A DNA stretch of 22,703 bases. Source: Priapulus caudatus. Lineage: Eukaryota; Priapulida; Priapulimorpha; Priapulimorphida; Priapulidae. The translations under genes were made by a program, and so were the position numbers. Below are positions 19,405 through 22,703 of this stretch, in pieces. The stretch is taken from NCBI RefSeq assembly GCF_000485595.1, contig NW_014577279.1, forward strand, positions 52,152-74,854. The letters run 5' to 3'. Below the pieces are notes generated by a model. The model did not search any database, was not told the origin of the DNA, and worked only from the letters and a program-made list of their open reading frames with translations. Numbering within the stretch: position 1 is the stretch's first letter; every line of letters begins with the position of its first letter.

Positions 19405-20131
19405 GTACTGTATAGTGTTGAAGCATTAAAATACTCTTGCCCTGTATAGCTTCCATGCCATATTGAAATACCACGGGCATCTTCTAAGTCTTATGGAGCA
19501 ACGGTCGGCACAAAGATGTAATCAGCTGAAATTTGCGAGACAATGCGATCGATTACAAGAGGGAAGGGAAGAGATTGAGTATTGCGTCTGGCATAGAGGC
19601 ATGTCAGAGAAAATGGGGTTTAGAGCGCGAGACCTCAGCAGCACTTCATTATCCACCGTTGACTGGTCTCTCTCACTCAAGTGGGCAGTGCGTTTGCTAA
19701 TATTAGCAAACCGTAACGCTCTTACCCACCACCGACCCCTTGGCTTTCATTCACACCTTTATCCACAACACACTGTATTGCATACCTTTCACACAATTTG
19801 CCCCCACAGCCTTACTAGGCATACATATAGCCTCCAATACAACCTCGTCATCCTTATTGAACACATACCCTATTCAATACGTCCATCTTTGTATAACAAT
19901 ACCAGAATAACCCAACTCTTTGTCGCTCACCCGACAATTATTGTATCTCATCAAATCAATAAACTTGTGTTAATTCGCAAAACAAAACCAAATAAAATTA
20001 CTAAAATTGCTATGTTTGCTTCTGTTTATAATTATTGATGTTTAGAAGTTGATGGCGAGTTCCTATCCCGGAGACGAATAAAAATGCGAAGAAAATAAAA
20101 TAAAAATTTATATGAGTAAAGGTAAATGCCC
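19405..20131. other. Unique DNA with an open frame of unknown status
   Basis: A plus-strand frame stays open from about 19463 (first ATG 19493) to a TGA ending at 20038. Its composition is not low complexity (Lys/Arg/Glu-rich at first, then Thr/His/Ile/Leu-rich), but I recognise no domain, signal peptide or family motif. It is not flanked by obvious splice sites or a promoter. It lies between a minisatellite and a hairpin element, so it may be part of a transposon or open by chance. A 20-base palindrome sits inside it at 19692-19711. Confidence 0.3.
19692..19711. other. 20-base perfect palindrome centred on TAATATTA
   Basis: GTTTGCTAAT is followed directly by its reverse complement ATTAGCAAAC. 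The dyad is perfect with no loop. The flanking bases (C on both sides) do not extend it. Confidence 0.85.
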
Positions 20132-20260
20132 GCGGACTCCAACAAGGTGATAAGTGTACGCATATTATCAGGAGTAAGATAATATAAGGGACCCTAGAGA
20201 TAGACCCTATATTATCTTACTCCTGATATTATGGACGGCGCGTGAAGAGGTGAGGTCCGC
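20132..20260. mobile_element. Foldback hairpin element (possible MITE) with 26-base arms
   Basis: Arm 20161-20186 pairs with 20208-20233 at 25 of 26 positions. The stem continues inward with GGG (20188-20190) and CCC (20205-20207) after a one-base bulge, leaving a 14-base loop. Further out GCGGAC (20132-20137) pairs with GTCCGC (20255-20260). A transcript would form a long near-perfect hairpin. This could be a miniature transposon; a small-RNA precursor is a weaker alternative. Confidence 0.6.
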
Positions 20261-20466
20261 CAAAGCAGTGACATTCAATTACTAGAAGCTAATTATGCTC
20301 AGCCGTGAGAGCCCCCAGCTGGTTTGAATTTCTTTCGGACATGCACGGCGCAGAATATTCACATATTATGTATGAAATATTATGTATACGTTGCATACAT
20401 TGTATACAATACATTGTAAACATTGTATATATGTATTATGCATACATGAATTATACATATTATGGA
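20261..20466. other. Unique DNA passing into degenerate ATAC-rich sequence
   Basis: From about 20365 to 20466 the words TATGTAT, CATTGTATA and ATACATTG recur, including a palindrome ATTGTATACAAT. No gene signal is seen. Confidence 0.5.
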
Positions 20467-20578
20467 TTAAACATGTGTACGCATGCATTTTTGCACGCAC
20501 ACACGCACACACATGTATGCGCGTACGTACTCACGCTCAGACGCATGCTCGTAAGCGCACACGTACACACATTCGAGA
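20467..20578. repeat. Degenerate ACGC/AC microsatellite
   Basis: GCACGCACACACGCACACAC with GTATGCGCGTACGTAC and GCTCAGACGC interruptions. Heavily mutated compared with the arrays at 1875 and 21386. Confidence 0.75.
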
Positions 20579-20631
20579 GCACAACCACAATGCAGTGTGA
20601 CCAGCATGTAACCACTAGGCGCAAAATTGTC

Positions 20632-20683
20632 GAATTCGAATTTACATAATTGATCAACCGATTGCTGAAGCAAATTCGAATTC
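20632..20683. repeat. 12-base inverted repeat of GAATTCGAATTT
   Basis: GAATTCGAATTT at 20632-20643 is matched exactly by AAATTCGAATTC at 20672-20683 over a 28-base spacer. Each arm itself contains TTCGAA. Possible ends of a tiny foldback or decayed element. Confidence 0.6.
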
Positions 20684-20820
20684 AAACCCCAGCAAGGGTG
20701 TGCCGCGCCACGTGGCGAATGCATAATAGCATGTAGAATGCATCATTTGCACTCAGAATTTCGCATTTCATTATAGAGCCCGCACAAGGACTTTCCCTGC
20801 AGCTGTCGCAAGTGCTAATA

Positions 20821-21317
20821 CCACGTACAGACTGCAAAATTTGGTCCAACATTAAACTGGTACGGGCCTGTCGCGAGCCAAGCGCGGACCAAATCGTAGC
20901 TTACAGACACAAAAATTAATTTGATCCCACATCAAATGAGTCACGGATTGACTGTGTATGCTCAGTTCAGCTCGCTACGTCACGCCGCAGACATACAGGG
21001 ACATAACAGAGTATAGACATGACATATTTCATACATAACAGAAACTGTACTTTTATGTGACCTAAATAGGGCTATGCGAATGCGTATTGCGAAATATGGC
21101 GCGCGCTAAGCACCAGTTGTGTACAGACACAGCCTAGAGCGGGATAACTTGGTCCGGGCCAAATTATCTCGGGCTTGGCCCGCCTTCATTTGCGGGGCCA
21201 AATTGGTGCGGGCCAGCGCGTATATGGAACGGGATAGCGTGTACACACTGCCAAAATTTGATGTGCGCCTGGCCCGGACTACTTTAATGTGGTATCAAAT
21301 TTGCAGTCTGTACGGGG
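20821..21317. mobile_element. Non-autonomous DNA transposon (MITE) with TIRs and TAATA flanks
   Basis: The left end reads CCACGTACAGACTGCAAA. The reverse complement of the right end reads CCCCGTACAGACTGCAAA. The similarity continues for about 50 bases, through ACATTAAA and CGGGCC, at roughly 80% by eye. TAATA occurs just outside both ends (20816-20820 and 21318-21322), as expected for a 5-base target duplication. A TA duplication with TIRs starting CC is the alternative reading. No transposase frame is present in the 497 bases. TIR-like modules recur inside: TTACAGACAC at about 20904, GTACAGACAC at 21121, GTACACACTG at 21241, and two GGGCCAAATT words. The superfamily is not assigned. Confidence 0.75.
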
Positions 21318-21385
21318 TAATAATGACCTGAGTAACAGTCTCGTCTCCCTATATTAACACGAAGCAAGCACTCTGACGACAACTG

Positions 21386-21600
21386 TGTAAACACGCGCAC
21401 ACGCACGCACACAAACACGCGCACACACACACGCACGCATACAAACACGCGCACACACACACGCGCACACACGTGCACACACTCGCACGCACACACGTGC
21501 ACAAGCACGCACACACGTGCACAAGCACGCACACACACGCGCGCACGCGCACGCGCACGCACACACACGCGCGCACGCGCACGCGCACGCACACATACAT
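21386..21600. repeat. ACGC/AC array with nested 30- and 20-base units
   Basis: ACAAACACGCGCACACACAC begins at 21411 and 21441 (30-base step). ACACACGTGCACAAGCACGC is repeated exactly at 21491-21510 and 21511-21530. The 30 bases at 21531-21560 are identical to 21561-21590. The tract therefore grew by duplicating blocks as well as by slippage. Confidence 0.95.
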
Positions 21601-21896
21601 AGAGACACACCCCGGTCCGTTCCCGGAGAAACATGGAGATAAATATTTGAAGAAGAAATCGGTGTTGTAATTGGAAATTATCGATTTCTCATTTCTCCTT
21701 AAGAAACGGCAAAGCTGTAGAAAATCACAGGAAATAAAATGATGCGTGCTTTATAGATGCGCTCACGACTACCAGTAGCGAGTACAAGGGGAAACACATT
21801 ACATTGCCTATGCACACAGCGCACGTGTATAAACACTCCCTCCTGACTTACAATCACTATTTACCACTCTCCAATCCCCGTACGTATACTCCCGTC
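21601..21896. other. Unique noncoding DNA
   Basis: No repeat or coding signal is seen. ATTTCTCC and AAATCACAGG words are ordinary AT-rich sequence. Confidence 0.5.
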
Positions 21897-22005
21897 GTGC
21901 GTGCGCACGCGTGTATGCGTGTGTGTGTGTGTGTGTGCGTGCGTGCGTGCGTGTGTATGTGCGTACGTGTGTGCGTGCGTGTGTGCGTGCATGCGTGTGT
22001 GAGTG
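21897..22005 (+). repeat. (GTGC)n / (GT)n microsatellite
   Basis: GTGCGTGCGTGCGTGTGTATG-like units with interruptions. It is the reverse-complement type of the array at 21386-21600, placed about 300 bases away. Confidence 0.93.
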
Positions 22006-22078
22006 TAGGTCTCAACGTACCTTGCCTTCCCTATCGATATTTCTTATCCGCTCTCCTTCTCTCCACCCCTCTCTCCTC

Positions 22079-22114
<36 letters not shown>
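22079..22114 (+). repeat. (CT)n microsatellite
   Basis: A near-perfect CT run of about 36 bases. Confidence 0.95.
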
Positions 22115-22117
<3 letters not shown>

Positions 22118-22202
22118 GTGGCTGATGGGAGATGCTGGGTTAATGGTCGAAATGTGTCCGAGGCTGTATATCCGTGATCGATATTTCATCGTCGGTTAGT
22201 AC

Positions 22203-22610
22203 AATGTGCGAATGCATCGCGTGGGCCGTGCGTGTCACGGGTGTGCAATGCAGGCCGGCGTGCGTGCGGTGGTCGCTGTGCATATGCATGCGCAAAGTGC
22301 CTGTGGCGTGTCCGTGTGCAAATGCATGCGCGGGCGGCGGTGGGCTCCGTGTCGACTGCATCGCGTAAAGCGCTGCGTGTTCCCGTGTACATGCAGTGGC
22401 GTGCGGTGCGTGTCCGTACGTGGCATGACATGCAGCAGGTGCGTGGACGTGTCCGTGGTGTGCATGCATGCGCGTGCGTGCGTGTCCGTGTGCATGCATG
22501 CGCGTGCGTGCGTGTCCGTGTGCATGCATGCGCGTGCGTGCGTGTCCGTGTGCCATGACATGCGCGTCGCAGTGTCGTGTCTGTGCATTGACATCGCATG
22601 CGATGCCGTG
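22203..22610 (+). repeat. GTGTCCGTG-type minisatellite, 30-base unit, three identical core copies
   Basis: Three exact 30-base copies lie at 22461-22490, 22491-22520 and 22521-22550, each starting TGCATGCATGCGCGTGCGTG and ending CGTGTCCGTG. Around them are degenerate relatives: GCGTGTCCGTGTGCAAATGC near 22308, GTGCGTGTCCGTACGTGGC near 22407, and GGACGTGTCCGTGG near 22445. Thirty is divisible by three, so several frames stay open with a decapeptide repeat (His/Ala/Arg/Thr), but the composition explains this and no gene is called. Confidence 0.9.
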
Positions 22611-22703
22611 TGTTGTTCTTGTCACTCCGCGTGTGCGCGTTATTCGTGTGCGGCATTTTACGAAGCAGTTAAACTTGGCATGAAAGTAAGTTCGCGTTGT
22701 GCG

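Noticed and set aside
19692-19711. Rolling-circle origin nick site of a CRESS-type virus copy (TAATATTAC)
   Set aside because: The ninth base is G, the site has no separate stem and loop, and no Rep-like frame is present.
22140-22656. His/Thr/Arg-rich repeat proteins on the minus strand
   Set aside because: They translate a 30-base GTGTCCGTG minisatellite in more than one frame, each looking equally 'open'.

Overview
The window looks like intergenic and intronic DNA from an invertebrate animal genome. The evidence is dense simple-sequence repeats (AC, ACGC, CT, AT, GATA-type), a Helitron remnant, small foldback DNA elements, a tetratricopeptide (TPR) exon with consensus GT/AG splice sites, and no bacterial-style gene packing. 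The repeat profile would suit a crustacean, other arthropod or mollusc, but nothing seen here fixes the phylum. Adding up the intervals listed below, roughly four-tenths of the window is microsatellite, homopurine/homopyrimidine or minisatellite DNA. Most long open frames are low-complexity translations of those repeats.

Layout: 1-4031 alternates AT-rich unique DNA with AC/ACGC and CT/GA tracts, and holds a foldback element at about 680-995. 4032-8117 is mostly unique noncoding sequence with a long pyrimidine tract (5165-5770) and small palindromes. 8118-9886 holds an (AC)n tract, a GA-rich tract and a decayed Helitron. That Helitron keeps a frameshifted C-terminal piece of the Pif1-like helicase and an intact-looking 3' end (hairpin followed by CTAG, then a host T). 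9887-11225 is dominated by a compound microsatellite and a GCGT array. One convincing host coding segment lies at 11454-11577 on the minus strand: a 124-base TPR exon. 13316-13635 is a (CT)n tract.

13871-19404 is the most striking feature: about 5.5 kb of a 42-base minisatellite, on the order of 125 copies. Every consensus unit contains a perfect 8-base inverted repeat around an 8-base spacer. The copies carry dense, mostly single-base insertions, which may be uncorrected long-read error rather than biology.

19405-22703 contains a strong hairpin (20132-20260) and a 497-base non-autonomous DNA transposon candidate with imperfect terminal inverted repeats of about 50 bases and matching TAATA flanks (20821-21317). 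It also has ACGC and GTGC arrays in opposite orientation, and a 30-base minisatellite with three identical copies. No genes here work together as a system. The interest lies in repeat structure, transposon remnants and the single orphan exon.
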